From Luteimonas sp. MC1572 (lineage in GTDB: Bacteria; Pseudomonadota; Gammaproteobacteria; Xanthomonadales; Xanthomonadaceae), in contig NZ_CP067112.1 in the NCBI RefSeq assembly GCF_016615815.1, positions 1,178,001-1,242,000 of the forward strand: a stretch of 64,000 nt of DNA. Reading direction: 5' to 3'. The notes below the pieces were generated by a model. That model saw only the letters and a program-made list of their open reading frames with translations, did no database searches and was not told the DNA's origin. How positions within the stretch are numbered: the stretch's first letter is position 1; each line of letters opens with the position of its first letter. Shown piece by piece: positions 54,838 through 63,802 of this stretch. The position numbers and the translations under genes are program-made.

Positions 54838-55877
54838 TGTGGCCGTTCTGGCTGATGTTCCTGATTCCGGCCTTCGGCGTGCTGGTGCCGCGCAGCTTGC
54901 CCGCCAGGCAGGCGCGCGTGATGTGGTGGATCGTCGGCCTGCTGTTCGCACTGATGATCGGGCTGCGCCATGAAGTTGGCGGAGACTGGTTTAACTACCT
55001 GCCGCACTTCCAGCACGCTGCGGACCTCAGCTTTGCGGAAGCGGCCGCCATGGGCGACCCGGGCCACTATGTGTTGAATCGCTTTGTCGCCGGACTCGGC
55101 GGCAGCATCTATACCGTGAACCTGATCTACGGAGCGGTGTTGATGGTCGGTACGGTGGTTTTCTGTCGGCGACAGCCCAATCCCTGGCTCGCGCTGCTGG
55201 TCGCGGTACCGTACATGTTGATCGTGGTGGGCATGGGATACACGCGGCAATCGGTCGCGCTCGGTTTCGCGTTGATCGGTTTGGTTGCGCTGGGCGAGCA
55301 TCGAGTCAGGACTTTCGTAGTCCTCGTTGCCCTGGGCGCGCTGTTCCATAAGTCTGCTGTGCTGCTATTGCCCATCGCCGCTCTTGCATCCAGCCGTAAC
55401 CGCTGGTTGACGGCCGCGATGATGTTGGTGTCCACCGGCTTGATGTACTACCTGTTGCTGGCCGATAGCGCCGAGACGCTTTGGGCAAACTACGTCGAAG
55501 CCGACATGCAATCGCAGGGCGGCGCGATCCGTGTGGTCATGAACGCGCTGCCGGCAGCCTTGATGATCGTATTCCGGAAACAGCTTGCCCCCGAACTCGG
55601 CGAGCGCAAACTTTGGGTTTGGGTCGCGATATTCGCATTGCTCTGCGTGCCGCTTGTGGGGATCGCCTCGACCGCGGTGGACCGCGTGGCGCTGTACTTG
55701 ATTCCATTGCAACTGTACGTATTCGCAAGGCTGCCACGCTTGGCCACGACCACCCGCGCCCGCACCGCGATCGTTGTTGGAATTCTTGGCTATTACGGGG
55801 TTGTGCAGTTCGTCTGGCTGAATTTTGCTACGCATGCGCCGTACTGGGTGCCGTACCAGTTCATGCCGCTGACATAG
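54837..55877 (+). CDS. EpsG family polysaccharide polymerase (Wzy-like)
   Basis: A 346-residue polytopic membrane protein with about ten helices. The EpsG pattern is visible in FALMIGLRHEVGGDWFNYLP (RxxVGxDxxxY), MLIVVGMGYTRQSVALGFAL (R-Q pair), and LGALFHKSAVLLLPIAALAS (FHxSA). It should polymerise repeat units in the periplasm. Together with wzx and the Wzc/Wza-like pair it completes a Wzy-dependent route. Confidence 0.85.
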   Translation: MWPFWLMFLIPAFGVLVPRSLPARQARVMWWIVGLLFALMIGLRHEVGGDWFNYLPHFQHAADLSFAEAAAMGDPGHYVLNRFVAGLGGSIYTVNLIYGAVLMVGTVVFCRRQPNPWLALLVAVPYMLIVVGMGYTRQSVALGFALIGLVALGEHRVRTFVVLVALGALFHKSAVLLLPIAALASSRNRWLTAAMMLVSTGLMYYLLLADSAETLWANYVEADMQSQGGAIRVVMNALPAALMIVFRKQLAPELGERKLWVWVAIFALLCVPLVGIASTAVDRVALYLIPLQLYVFARLPRLATTTRARTAIVVGILGYYGVVQFVWLNFATHAPYWVPYQFMPLT

Positions 55878-55928
55878 ACGAGCCGGATGCTGGTCCGACT
55901 CATGGAGAACACGAATCATGGAGAACAT

Positions 55929-56984
55929 ATGACTACCTGGCTTGTCACCGGCGGCGCCGGTTTCATTGGCGGAAATTTCGTGCTCGAGGCCGTCGCGGCC
56001 GGCGTGCGCGTCGTCAACCTCGACGTCCTCACCTATGCCGGCAACCTCGACACGCTGGCGTCGCTCGACGACAACCCCGCACACACCTTCGTCCAGGGTG
56101 ACATCGGCGACGGCGCGCTGGTCGCGCGCCTGCTCGCCGAGCACCGGCCCGACGCGGTGGTCAATTTCGCCGCGGAAAGCCACGTCGACCGCTCGATCGA
56201 CGGCCCGGCCGCCTTCGTGCAGACGAATGTCGTCGGCACGCTGGCGCTGCTGGAAGCGGTGCGTGATTACTGGAAGGCGCTCGACGGCCCGGCGAAGGAC
56301 GCGTTCCGCTTCCTGCACGTCTCCACCGACGAGGTCTACGGCACGCTGGGCGACACGGGGCTCTTCACCGAAACCACGCCGTACGCGCCCAACTCGCCGT
56401 ACTCGGCGTCCAAGGCCGCGTCCGACCACCTGGTGCGCGCCTTCCACCACACCTACGGGCTGCCAGTGCTGACCACCAACTGCAGCAACAACTACGGGCC
56501 GTACCACTTCCCCGAGAAGCTGATCCCGCTGGTGATCGCCAAGGCGCTGGCCGGCGAACCGCTGCCGGTGTACGGCGATGGCAAGCAGGTGCGCGACTGG
56601 CTGTTCGTGACCGACCACTGCGAGGCGATCCGCACGGTGCTGGCCAAGGGCCGCGTGGGGGAGACGTACAACGTCGGCGGCAATGCCGAGAAGCAGAACA
56701 TCGAGGTGGTGAAGACCATCTGCGCGCTGCTCGACCAGCGCCGCCCGCGCGCGGACGGCGAGCCGCGTGAATCGCAGATCGCCTATGTCGCCGACCGCCC
56801 CGGGCACGACCGCCGCTATGCGATCGATGCTTCCAAGCTGCGGGACGAACTGGGCTGGACGCCTGCCTACAGCTTCGAGCGCGGCATCGCCGAAACGGTC
56901 GACTGGTACCTCGACAACCAGCCTTGGGTGCAGCGCGTGCTCGACGGCAGCTACCGCCTCGAGCGCATCGGGGCCGCGGCATGA
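55929..56984 (+). CDS. rfbB: dTDP-glucose 4,6-dehydratase
   Basis: A 351-residue short-chain dehydrogenase-type protein. ATG 55929 is chosen because it gives [20 protein letters not shown]; two in-frame ATGs further upstream are not needed. It has the active-site [10 protein letters not shown], YxxxK as [27 protein letters not shown] and [18 protein letters not shown]. It converts dTDP-glucose to dTDP-4-keto-6-deoxyglucose. The leader contains a direct repeat, CATGGAGAACA twice. It overlaps rfbA at ATGA. Confidence 0.96.
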   Translation: MTTWLVTGGAGFIGGNFVLEAVAAGVRVVNLDVLTYAGNLDTLASLDDNPAHTFVQGDIGDGALVARLLAEHRPDAVVNFAAESHVDRSIDGPAAFVQTNVVGTLALLEAVRDYWKALDGPAKDAFRFLHVSTDEVYGTLGDTGLFTETTPYAPNSPYSASKAASDHLVRAFHHTYGLPVLTTNCSNNYGPYHFPEKLIPLVIAKALAGEPLPVYGDGKQVRDWLFVTDHCEAIRTVLAKGRVGETYNVGGNAEKQNIEVVKTICALLDQRRPRADGEPRESQIAYVADRPGHDRRYAIDASKLRDELGWTPAYSFERGIAETVDWYLDNQPWVQRVLDGSYRLERIGAAA

Positions 56985-57868
56985 CGTCGCGCCGCGGCAT
57001 CATCCTGGCCGGCGGTTCCGGCACCCGGCTGTATCCGATCACCCAGGCGATCAGCAAGCAGCTGCTGCCGGTGTACGACAAGCCGATGATCTACTACCCG
57101 CTGAGCGCGCTGATGCTCGCCGGGATCCGCGAGGTGCTGATCATCAACACCCCGCACGAGCAGGCGCTGTTCCAGCAGTTGCTCGGTGACGGCTCGCAGT
57201 GGGGCATGGACATCCACTACGCGGTGCAGCCGAGCCCGGACGGGCTGGCGCAGGCCTACCTGATCGGCCGCGACTTCGTCGGCGGCAAGCCGAGCTGCCT
57301 GGTGCTGGGCGACAACATCTTCCATGGCCACGGCTTCACCGAGGTCCTGAAGCGCGCCGACGCGCGCCAGCACGGCGCCACGGTGTTCGGTTACTGGGTG
57401 AGCGATCCGGAGCGCTACGGCGTGGCCGATTTCGACGCCGACGGCAAGGTCGTGGGACTGGAGGAGAAGCCGGCCAAGCCGCGTTCCAACTACGCAGTCA
57501 CCGGGCTGTACTTCTACGACGGCCGCGCGAGCGATTTCGCGGCGTCGCTCACGCCGTCTGCGCGTGGCGAGCTGGAGATCACCGACCTCAACCGCTGCTA
57601 CCTCGACGAGGGCGCCCTGCACATGGAGCAGCTGGGGCGCGGCTATGCCTGGCTCGACACCGGCACCCACCAGTCGCTGATCGAGGCCTCGAACTTCATC
57701 GAGACCGTCGAGGCGCGCCAGGGCCTGCGCGTGTGCTGCCCCGAGGAGATCTCCTGGTCCAACGGCTGGATCGACGATGCCGACCTCGAGCGCCTCGCCG
57801 CGCCGCTGGCCAAGAACGGCTATGGCCAGTACCTGCTGTCGCTGGCCAAGCGCGGAGTGGTGTCGTGA
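56981..57868 (+). CDS. rfbA: glucose-1-phosphate thymidylyltransferase
   Basis: A 295-residue nucleotidyltransferase with [60 protein letters not shown] and the C-terminal [20 protein letters not shown]. It makes dTDP-glucose. Neither rmlC nor rmlD follows, so the product of RmlB is directed to the 3-amino sugar rather than rhamnose within this locus. Confidence 0.96.
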   Translation: MTSRRGIILAGGSGTRLYPITQAISKQLLPVYDKPMIYYPLSALMLAGIREVLIINTPHEQALFQQLLGDGSQWGMDIHYAVQPSPDGLAQAYLIGRDFVGGKPSCLVLGDNIFHGHGFTEVLKRADARQHGATVFGYWVSDPERYGVADFDADGKVVGLEEKPAKPRSNYAVTGLYFYDGRASDFAASLTPSARGELEITDLNRCYLDEGALHMEQLGRGYAWLDTGTHQSLIEASNFIETVEARQGLRVCCPEEISWSNGWIDDADLERLAAPLAKNGYGQYLLSLAKRGVVS

Positions 57869-57886
57869 CGATGGAGCGTGTCTGAC

Positions 57887-59047
57887 ATGGCGCACGCGAT
57901 GCCGCGTGCGTCACACAAGATCGTGCTGTTCGCGAACACCGACTGGTACCTCTACAACTTCCGCCGCTCGCTGGCGCTGGCGTTGCAGGCGCACGGCTAC
58001 GAGCTGCTGCTGATCTCGCCCCCCGGCCCGTACGGCGAGAAGCTGCGCGCCCTCGGCCTGCGCTGGGAACCTGTGCCGATGGACCGCCGCAGCCTCAACC
58101 CGCTGCGCGAGGCGAAGTTGCTGGCGTGGCTGGTATCGCTGTTCCGCCGGGAGCGCCCGGCGGTGGTGCACGGCTTCACCATCAAGTGCGCGGTGTACGG
58201 GTCGCTGGCCGCGCGCCTGGCCGGCGTGCCGGCGCGGGTCAACGCCGTGGCCGGCATGGGCTACGTGTTCACCAGCAACGACACCAAGGCCCGCGTGCTG
58301 CGCCCGCTGGTGCGTGCGTTGCTGCGTACCGCGCTGGATGGCGGCAATGCGCGGCTGGTGCTGCAGAACCCGGATGACGTAGCGCTGTTTGAAGCCGCGC
58401 GGCTCGTGGATCGCGAGCATGTCCGCCTCATTCCTGGTTCCGGTGTGGACTGCTCGCGCTTTGTGGCACGCCAAGGCCAGCGCGATTCAACGCGTCCGCT
58501 GCGCGTGCTGCTGGCCGCGCGCCTGCTGTGGGACAAGGGTCTGGCGGAATTCGTGGAGGCCGCGCGGCGACTACAGGGCGAAGGCAGGGCGATCGAATTC
58601 CTGCTGGCCGGCGACCCCGACCCGGGAAATCCCGCCGCGGTGCCGGAAGCCACCGTGCGCGCGTGGGCGGACGAGGGCGTGGTGCAGTGGCTGGGTCACG
58701 TCGATGACATGGCGGCGCTGTTCGCGTCGGTCGATGTGGTGGTGCTGCCCAGCTATCGCGAAGGCCTGCCGAAGGGATTGATCGAGGCCGCCGCCTGCGC
58801 GCTGCCGCTGGTCACCACCGACGTGCCCGGCTGCCGGGAAGTGGTGAGCGACGGTGTCGACGGCCTGCTGGTGCCGGTGCGCGATGCCGCGGCGCTGGCT
58901 GCGGCCATCGCGCGGCTGCACGATGATCCCGAGCTGGCCGCACGCTTCGGAAAGGCCGCGCGTGCCAAGGCGCTGGCGGAGTTCGACGAGAAGATCGTCA
59001 TCGACCGCACCCTGGCCGTGTATCGCGAATTGCTGCCCACGCCATGA
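57887..59047 (+). CDS. glycosyltransferase family 4 protein (PglA-like)
   Basis: A 386-residue GT4 enzyme. ATG 57887 is preferred, with GGAG 10 bp upstream; GTG 57878 is too close to it. It has KIVLFANTDWYLYNFRRSLA, HGFTIKCAVYGSLAARLAGV, NAVAGMGYVFTS, VLLAARLLWDKGLAEFVEAA and EGLPKGLIEAAACALPLVTT followed by DVPGCREVV. These features resemble the GT4 enzymes that extend undecaprenyl-linked N-acetylated sugars. Specificity unknown. It overlaps the VanZ-like gene by 4 bp. Confidence 0.86.
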   Translation: MAHAMPRASHKIVLFANTDWYLYNFRRSLALALQAHGYELLLISPPGPYGEKLRALGLRWEPVPMDRRSLNPLREAKLLAWLVSLFRRERPAVVHGFTIKCAVYGSLAARLAGVPARVNAVAGMGYVFTSNDTKARVLRPLVRALLRTALDGGNARLVLQNPDDVALFEAARLVDREHVRLIPGSGVDCSRFVARQGQRDSTRPLRVLLAARLLWDKGLAEFVEAARRLQGEGRAIEFLLAGDPDPGNPAAVPEATVRAWADEGVVQWLGHVDDMAALFASVDVVVLPSYREGLPKGLIEAAACALPLVTTDVPGCREVVSDGVDGLLVPVRDAAALAAAIARLHDDPELAARFGKAARAKALAEFDEKIVIDRTLAVYRELLPTP

Positions 59048-59520
59048 CCGGCGCCGATGTGCTGCTGGCGGTCCTGGCGCTGGGCGTGGCGATGCTGCTC
59101 GCCCGCGGCAGCCATCCGGTGGTGGCGGCGTTGCTGGTCGCGTCCGCGCTGGCGGTGTCGGCGATGTTGTTCCTCCCCACCGCGATGCTGGGAGACTGGC
59201 TCGGCATGGACCGAGTGCATCGCTTGTACGGCCTGACACGCGACACGCCGCTGGACCCGCCGGAGTGGATCCACCTCTTCGCATTCGCCTGGCTGGGCCT
59301 GCTGGTCTGGCTGGCGCGCAAGGACGTGCGCAACGGGTGGGGCGTGCTGCTGGTCGCGGCCTTCGGCGTGGCCGCGGAGCTGTCGCAATGGCTGACGGAT
59401 GGGCGGCAGCCGAAGCTTGAAGATGCGGCGTTGAATGTTCTTGGCGGGTTGGCCGGGGTTCTGCTCGCGTGGATCGGCTGCTCGCTGATGGCAGCCTGGG
59501 GCCGTCGAAGCGGTCGCTGA
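59044..59520 (+). CDS. VanZ-like family membrane protein
   Basis: A 158-residue protein with about four helices and the VanZ-like pattern EWIHLFAFAWLGLLVWLA, AFGVAAELSQWLTDGRQPKL and EDAALNVLGGLAGVLLAW (conserved H, E, Q, R, D, N). VanZ relatives are widespread in polysaccharide loci, with poorly defined roles. It overlaps the upstream GT gene. A degraded second copy of its last 20 codons appears after xanA. Confidence 0.85.
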   Translation: MTGADVLLAVLALGVAMLLARGSHPVVAALLVASALAVSAMLFLPTAMLGDWLGMDRVHRLYGLTRDTPLDPPEWIHLFAFAWLGLLVWLARKDVRNGWGVLLVAAFGVAAELSQWLTDGRQPKLEDAALNVLGGLAGVLLAWIGCSLMAAWGRRSGR

Positions 59521-59573
59521 TGCGACAGCATCCACCGGTATGATCCGTGTCCCCGCACCGCTGGAGCACGCCC

Positions 59574-60920
59574 GTGTCATCGAAAGCATTCAAGGCCTAC
59601 GACATCCGCGGCCGCGTGCCCGACGAACTCGATGAAGCCCTGGCCATGCGCATCGGCGCGGCCACTTCGGAACTGCTTGGCCCTGGTGCGGTCGTTGTGG
59701 GGCACGACATCCGCCTGAGCAGCCCGTCGCTGCAGGCGTCCCTGGCGCAGGGTCTGCGCGAAGCTGGCCGCGAGGTCATCGACATCGGCCTCTGCGGCAC
59801 CGAGGAGGTCTATTTCCAGACCGATCACCTGGGTGCGGCCGGTGGCGTGATGGTGACCGCCAGCCACAATCCCATGGACTACAACGGCCTGAAGCTGGTG
59901 CGCGAGAACGCGCGGCCGATCAGCGCCGACACCGGCCTGTTCACCATCCGCGACCGTGCGCTGTCCGATGACTTCACCCCGGGGCAGGGCACCGGCGGCA
60001 GTCGCGCGATGACCGACAAGTCGGCGTACATCGCGCACCTGCTGACCTACGTGGCGGGCGTTGCGCTGAAGCCGCTGAAGATCGTCAGCAATCCGGGCAA
60101 CGGCGGCGCCGGCACGGTCATCGACCTGCTGGCGCCGCACCTGCCGTTCGAGTTCGTGCGCGTGCAGCACGAGCCGGATGGCACCTTTCCCAACGGCATC
60201 CCGAACCCGCTGCTGCCCGACGCGCGTGCCGCCACCGCCGACGCGGTGAAGGCGCATGGCGCCGACTTCGGCATCGCCTGGGACGGCGACTTCGACCGCT
60301 GCTTCTTCTTCGACCACACCGGCCGCTTCATCGAGGGCTATTACCTGGTCGGGCTGCTGGCCAAGGCGCTGCTGGCGCGCAGCCCGGGCGGCAAGGTGGT
60401 GCACGACCCGCGGCTGCTGTGGAACACGGTGGAGATGGTGCGCGAGGCCGGCGGCACGCCGGTGCTGTGCAAGAGCGGCCACGCCTTCATCAAGGAGAAG
60501 ATGCGCGCCGAAGACGCGCTCTACGGCGGCGAGATGAGCGCGCACCATTATTTCCGCGAGTTCGCGTACGCCGACTCCGGGATGATCCCTTGGCTGCTGA
60601 TCGCGGCGCTGGTGTCGACGAGCGGCCTGTCGCTGGCGGAGCTGGTGGAAGACCGGATGGCGAAGTTCCCGTGCAGCGGCGAGATCAACTTCACCGTGGC
60701 GGATGCAGCGGCCTCGATCGCGGCGGTGCTGGCGCATTTCAGTGCGTTGCAGCCGGAGCTGGATTACACGGATGGGTTGTCGGCGGATTTCGGGGATTGG
60801 CGTTTCAATCTGCGCAGCTCGAATACGGAGCCGTTGATCCGGTTGAACATCGAGACGCGAGGGGATGAGGAGTTGCTGCGGGAGAAGGTGGGGGAGATCA
60901 GTGGGTTGTTGATGGCGTGA
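59574..60920 (+). CDS. xanA: phosphomannomutase/phosphoglucomutase (XanA/AlgC type)
   Basis: A 448-residue phosphohexomutase from GTG 59574 (GGAG 9 bp upstream), which matches the Xanthomonas XanA length. It has FKAYDIRGRVPDELDE, the phosphoserine loop VMVTASHNPMDYNGLKLV, the metal loop WDGDFDRCFFFD, the sugar-binding CKSGHAFIKEKMRAEDALYG plus GEMSAHHYF, and FNLRSSNTEPLIRLN. It interconverts hexose 6- and 1-phosphates, feeding glucose-1-phosphate to RfbA and mannose-1-phosphate to GDP-mannose. Codon use drifts to G-rich near the 3' end. Confidence 0.94.
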   Translation: MSSKAFKAYDIRGRVPDELDEALAMRIGAATSELLGPGAVVVGHDIRLSSPSLQASLAQGLREAGREVIDIGLCGTEEVYFQTDHLGAAGGVMVTASHNPMDYNGLKLVRENARPISADTGLFTIRDRALSDDFTPGQGTGGSRAMTDKSAYIAHLLTYVAGVALKPLKIVSNPGNGGAGTVIDLLAPHLPFEFVRVQHEPDGTFPNGIPNPLLPDARAATADAVKAHGADFGIAWDGDFDRCFFFDHTGRFIEGYYLVGLLAKALLARSPGGKVVHDPRLLWNTVEMVREAGGTPVLCKSGHAFIKEKMRAEDALYGGEMSAHHYFREFAYADSGMIPWLLIAALVSTSGLSLAELVEDRMAKFPCSGEINFTVADAAASIAAVLAHFSALQPELDYTDGLSADFGDWRFNLRSSNTEPLIRLNIETRGDEELLREKVGEISGLLMA

Positions 60921-60938
60921 GGGTGGGAGGGTAGGTGT

Positions 60939-60995
60939 CAGCTTGAGGGTGCGGCGTTGAACGTCGTGGGTGGATTGGCAGGTGGCGAACCTTGG
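60939..60995 (+). pseudogene. remnant of a second VanZ-like gene (C-terminal fragment)
   Basis: In one frame this segment reads QLEGAALNVVGGLAGGEPW, compared with KLEDAALNVLGGLAGVLLAW in the intact VanZ-like gene. Most nucleotide differences fall at third codon positions, which suggests descent from a once-coding paralogue rather than a recent copy. There is no start and no upstream part, so it is a fragment. Confidence 0.5.
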
Positions 60996-61003
60996 GGGAG
61001 GGA

Positions 61004-61357
61004 ATGCCTGTGTTGAAACAGATGATGCTTTGCACGCTGCTGCTGGCCGCAGGCCCCGTTGCCGCGCATAGCGGTGGCCTCAACAGCGAGGGCTGCCACA
61101 CCAATCGCAGCACTGGCGAGTACCACTGCCATCGCGGCCCGGCGCGTACGGCCGCGCCTGCACCGCCTGCGGCGCAACGTTTTGCGCCCGCCAACTCGGC
61201 GCCCGCTGGCGCTGCGGCTGGAACACGACCCTTTGTGAACTGCGACGCGGCCCGGGCAGCCGGGGCTGCGCCGGTGCGGCGTGGTGATCCTGGTTATGGG
61301 ACGCATCTGGATCGTGACAGCGATGGGGTTGGGTGCGAGCCGTACCGAGGAAGGTAG
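61004..61357 (+). CDS. secreted YHYH/excalibur calcium-binding domain protein
   Basis: A 117-residue product from ATG 61004 (strong GGGGGAGG upstream; the TTG at 60992 is less likely). It has a signal peptide (QMMLCTLLLAAGPVAAHS) and the YHYH-type block GGLNSEGCHTNRSTGEYHCH. A Pro/Ala linker is followed by an excalibur domain, FVNCDAARAAGAAPVRRGDP then GYGTHLDRDSDGVGCEP, with the DxDxDGxxCE calcium loop. It is a small extracellular protein of unknown role and not obviously part of the polysaccharide pathway. Confidence 0.88.
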   Translation: MPVLKQMMLCTLLLAAGPVAAHSGGLNSEGCHTNRSTGEYHCHRGPARTAAPAPPAAQRFAPANSAPAGAAAGTRPFVNCDAARAAGAAPVRRGDPGYGTHLDRDSDGVGCEPYRGR

Positions 61358-61375
61358 TCGTGGTGGCTTTTTCAG

Positions 61376-61396
61376 CCGTCTCGGGTTTTGAGACGG
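61376..61396. other. inverted repeat upstream of the nuclease module
   Basis: CCGTCTC and GAGACGG pair around a 7-nt GGGTTTT loop. It lies 19 bp after the excalibur gene and 40 bp before the PD-(D/E)XK-like gene. It could be an operator for the three-gene module or a weak terminator. Confidence 0.35.
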
Positions 61397-61436
61397 ATAT
61401 CGGAGACTCTGGCGAAATGGGGAAGGGGAGAGTTGA

Positions 61437-62276
61437 ATGAGCAGGACGATGGCCGACGCGTTGATCCGCAACCTGAAGTTGCTCAATGCGAAGGAGCGGG
61501 ATCATTTGATGCGCTTTGCGTACCTGGGGGAGGACGCCGACTACGCGAGTGCTTCGACCTTCCTGTCAGCGCACTGCAACTCGCTCCTGCGGGAGCACGC
61601 GCTGGACATGGGGCTGTCGGCGTCGGCACGGTGCGTCTTTGCCGGCATGGACTACCACCTGGACTGGCTGTTCGCCGCCTTGTGGACTGCAAAGACTTCG
61701 ACCGCCTGGATGCCACAGGGCGAGCATCCCGCCCCGGTGCCGATGGCACCGCACGAGGGGGTGGAGGGTGTCGATCCGCTGTACACGGACTTTCGGCCGG
61801 TTACCGGCTCGCAGGAGGACGTGGACCTGTTGGTGGTCTACGACGATGGCGAGAAGCTGGCCATGCTGTTCATCGAGGCCAAGGGCATCGCCGAGTTCAA
61901 TGAGGTGCAGTTGGCGCGCAAGTTGATCCGCCTGGACCGCATTCTCGACGCGTCTGGAGTGAAGGCTGCCGAAGAGCGCTCAGTGGAATTCCGACTCATC
62001 CTGGCATCGCCGAAGCGGCCGAGATTCTCCTGTTGCTTCACCGAGATGATGGAGCGTTTCGAGGGAGACACTGGCAAGCCCGACCGCTTGGCCATGCGCA
62101 ATGCCCTTGAAATCCATCGCGGCGGCATCGGTATGGGTATGCACTACCTGAGGCTTTCCGGCTTTCCCCAGGGGACGTATGCGGTCAAACGCATGCGCGA
62201 CAAGGGCGCAGGCGGCGCGGCGCCGGCCACCGCAACTTCGCCGTACACGCACTGGGAACTGAAGGTGCGGGCTTGA
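61437..62276 (+). CDS. hypothetical protein with a PD-(D/E)XK-like motif
   Basis: A 279-residue protein from ATG 61437 (GGGGAGAG upstream). The N-terminal half is helical (LIRNLKLLNAKERDHLMRFA). The middle contains EDVDLLVVYDDGEKLAMLFI then EAKGIAEF, an Asp (128 or 130) followed by E147-A-K149. This fits the D-x(n)-E-x-K core of the restriction-endonuclease superfamily. VEFRLILASPKRPRF follows. I recognise no named family. Its last codons overlap the DUF2779 start (TTGA), so the two are translationally coupled. Confidence 0.65.
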   Translation: MSRTMADALIRNLKLLNAKERDHLMRFAYLGEDADYASASTFLSAHCNSLLREHALDMGLSASARCVFAGMDYHLDWLFAALWTAKTSTAWMPQGEHPAPVPMAPHEGVEGVDPLYTDFRPVTGSQEDVDLLVVYDDGEKLAMLFIEAKGIAEFNEVQLARKLIRLDRILDASGVKAAEERSVEFRLILASPKRPRFSCCFTEMMERFEGDTGKPDRLAMRNALEIHRGGIGMGMHYLRLSGFPQGTYAVKRMRDKGAGGAAPATATSPYTHWELKVRA

Positions 62277-63796
62277 TCGGCCGCCACCTCTCTAAATCGC
62301 GCATCCAGTCCGGTCGCCAATGCCACAAGCGGCTGTGGCTCGAGCTGCATGAACCCGAGGCCTCGCAGTGGACGCCAGCGGCACAGGCGCGACTGGACGA
62401 GGGCACCCGCTTCGGTGACCTTGCGCGCGACCTGCTTGGCGGCGGGGTGTTGATCGCCGCCGACCATCGGCACGTGAACGAGGCCCTGGCCGAGACGGTC
62501 GCGCTGTTGGCGCTGCCACGCGAGCAGGCGCCGATGCTGTTCGAGCCGGCGTTCTCGCACGAGGGCGTGCGCGTCCGCGTCGACGCCTTCCAGCGTCACG
62601 ATGACGGCGACACCCTGATCGAGGTCAAGTCCACGACGTCGGTGAAGCCGGAGCACCTGTGGGACTGCGCCATCCAGACCTGGGTCGCCCGAGGCACGGG
62701 GCGCAATGTCTCGCGCATTGTTCATGGGCACGTGGACAGGGCGTTCGTGTACGAGACGGAAGGCGACTATCGCGGCCTGCTGAAGCTGGTCGATGTGACC
62801 AGCGAGGTCGAGGCCCTGGTGCCGCGGATCCCGGACATCGTTGAAGCGCTCAAGCAAGTTGCGGCCGGCCCGCTGCCGCTGTTGCAGACCGGCGGCCATT
62901 GCTCCGAGCCCTACGAATGTCCGTTCCTGGCGCACTGCCGCGCGGCAGAGCCGCCCGGCCCCGCGTTTCCGGTTGACCTGCTCCCTCGCTCGCGCGACCT
63001 GGCAGGCCGGCTGGTCGAGGCGGGTTATGTCGATCTGTGTGACGTCCCGGACGATGCGCTGGGCAACCCGGTGCATCGCCGTGTGGCTGCGGCCACGCGA
63101 AGCGGGGAGGCGTTTGTCTCCGGCGAACTGCAGGGCCTTCTGGCCGATATCGCGTATCCGCGCGCCTATCTGGACTTCGAGACGATCAGCTTCGTGGTGC
63201 CGCGTTGGCTGGGGACACGCCCGTTCCAGCAATTGCCGTTCCAGTTCTCGTGCCACACGGAGTCATCCGACGGCAGCTTCCGGCACGATGCCTTCCTCGA
63301 CGTGTCCGGGCGATCACCCCTGCGCGATCTCGTCGACGCGATCGTGAAAGTCACCGCAGGTGCGCAGGCGGTGCTCGTCTGGAACAAGGGCTTCGAGGGC
63401 GCCCGCCTGCGTGAACTGGCTGGCATGTTCCCCGCGCACGCGGCGGACCTGCGGGGCATCGTGGACCGGATGGTCGATCTCTTGCCGATCTATCGCCGGC
63501 ACTACTATCACCGCGACATGCGCGGATCCTGGTCGATCAAGGCGGTGCTGCCGACGATCGCCCCGGACCTCGACTACGCGGACCTGGGCGTTGCAGATGG
63601 CGGCGCCGCACAGAGCGCCTACCTGGAGGCCTGCGCCCCGGGCACACACGAGGACGATCGCGAGCGGCTGCGTACGCAGTTGCTGGCCTACTGCGCGCGC
63701 GACACCTGGGCCATGGTGCGACTGGAGCACGCGTTCGACATGGTCAGCGCGGCTCCGGACTTTCCCCGCGAGCACCAGCCCGTGCCGACTCCGTAA
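62273..63796 (+). CDS. DUF2779 protein: Cas4-like Fe-S nuclease fused to a DEDD exonuclease
   Basis: A 507-residue protein starting at TTG 62273; no ATG precedes the conserved SKSRIQSGRQCHKRLWLEL. The N-terminal half is RecB/Cas4-like: D104 (VRVDAF) and E117-V-K119 (LIEVKSTT), then AIQTW. Cys17 with C210, C216 and C222 (CSEPYECPFLAHC) is suited to a 4Fe-4S cluster. The C-terminal half is DUF2779, an RNase H-fold exonuclease: YLDFETI (D301, E303), FQFSCHTESSDGSFRHDAFL, LVWNKGFEGARLRELA and YCARDTWAMVRL. Substrate unknown; likely DNA. Confidence 0.87.
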   Translation: MIGRHLSKSRIQSGRQCHKRLWLELHEPEASQWTPAAQARLDEGTRFGDLARDLLGGGVLIAADHRHVNEALAETVALLALPREQAPMLFEPAFSHEGVRVRVDAFQRHDDGDTLIEVKSTTSVKPEHLWDCAIQTWVARGTGRNVSRIVHGHVDRAFVYETEGDYRGLLKLVDVTSEVEALVPRIPDIVEALKQVAAGPLPLLQTGGHCSEPYECPFLAHCRAAEPPGPAFPVDLLPRSRDLAGRLVEAGYVDLCDVPDDALGNPVHRRVAAATRSGEAFVSGELQGLLADIAYPRAYLDFETISFVVPRWLGTRPFQQLPFQFSCHTESSDGSFRHDAFLDVSGRSPLRDLVDAIVKVTAGAQAVLVWNKGFEGARLRELAGMFPAHAADLRGIVDRMVDLLPIYRRHYYHRDMRGSWSIKAVLPTIAPDLDYADLGVADGGAAQSAYLEACAPGTHEDDRERLRTQLLAYCARDTWAMVRLEHAFDMVSAAPDFPREHQPVPTP

Positions 63797-63802
63797 GGCG
63801 CC

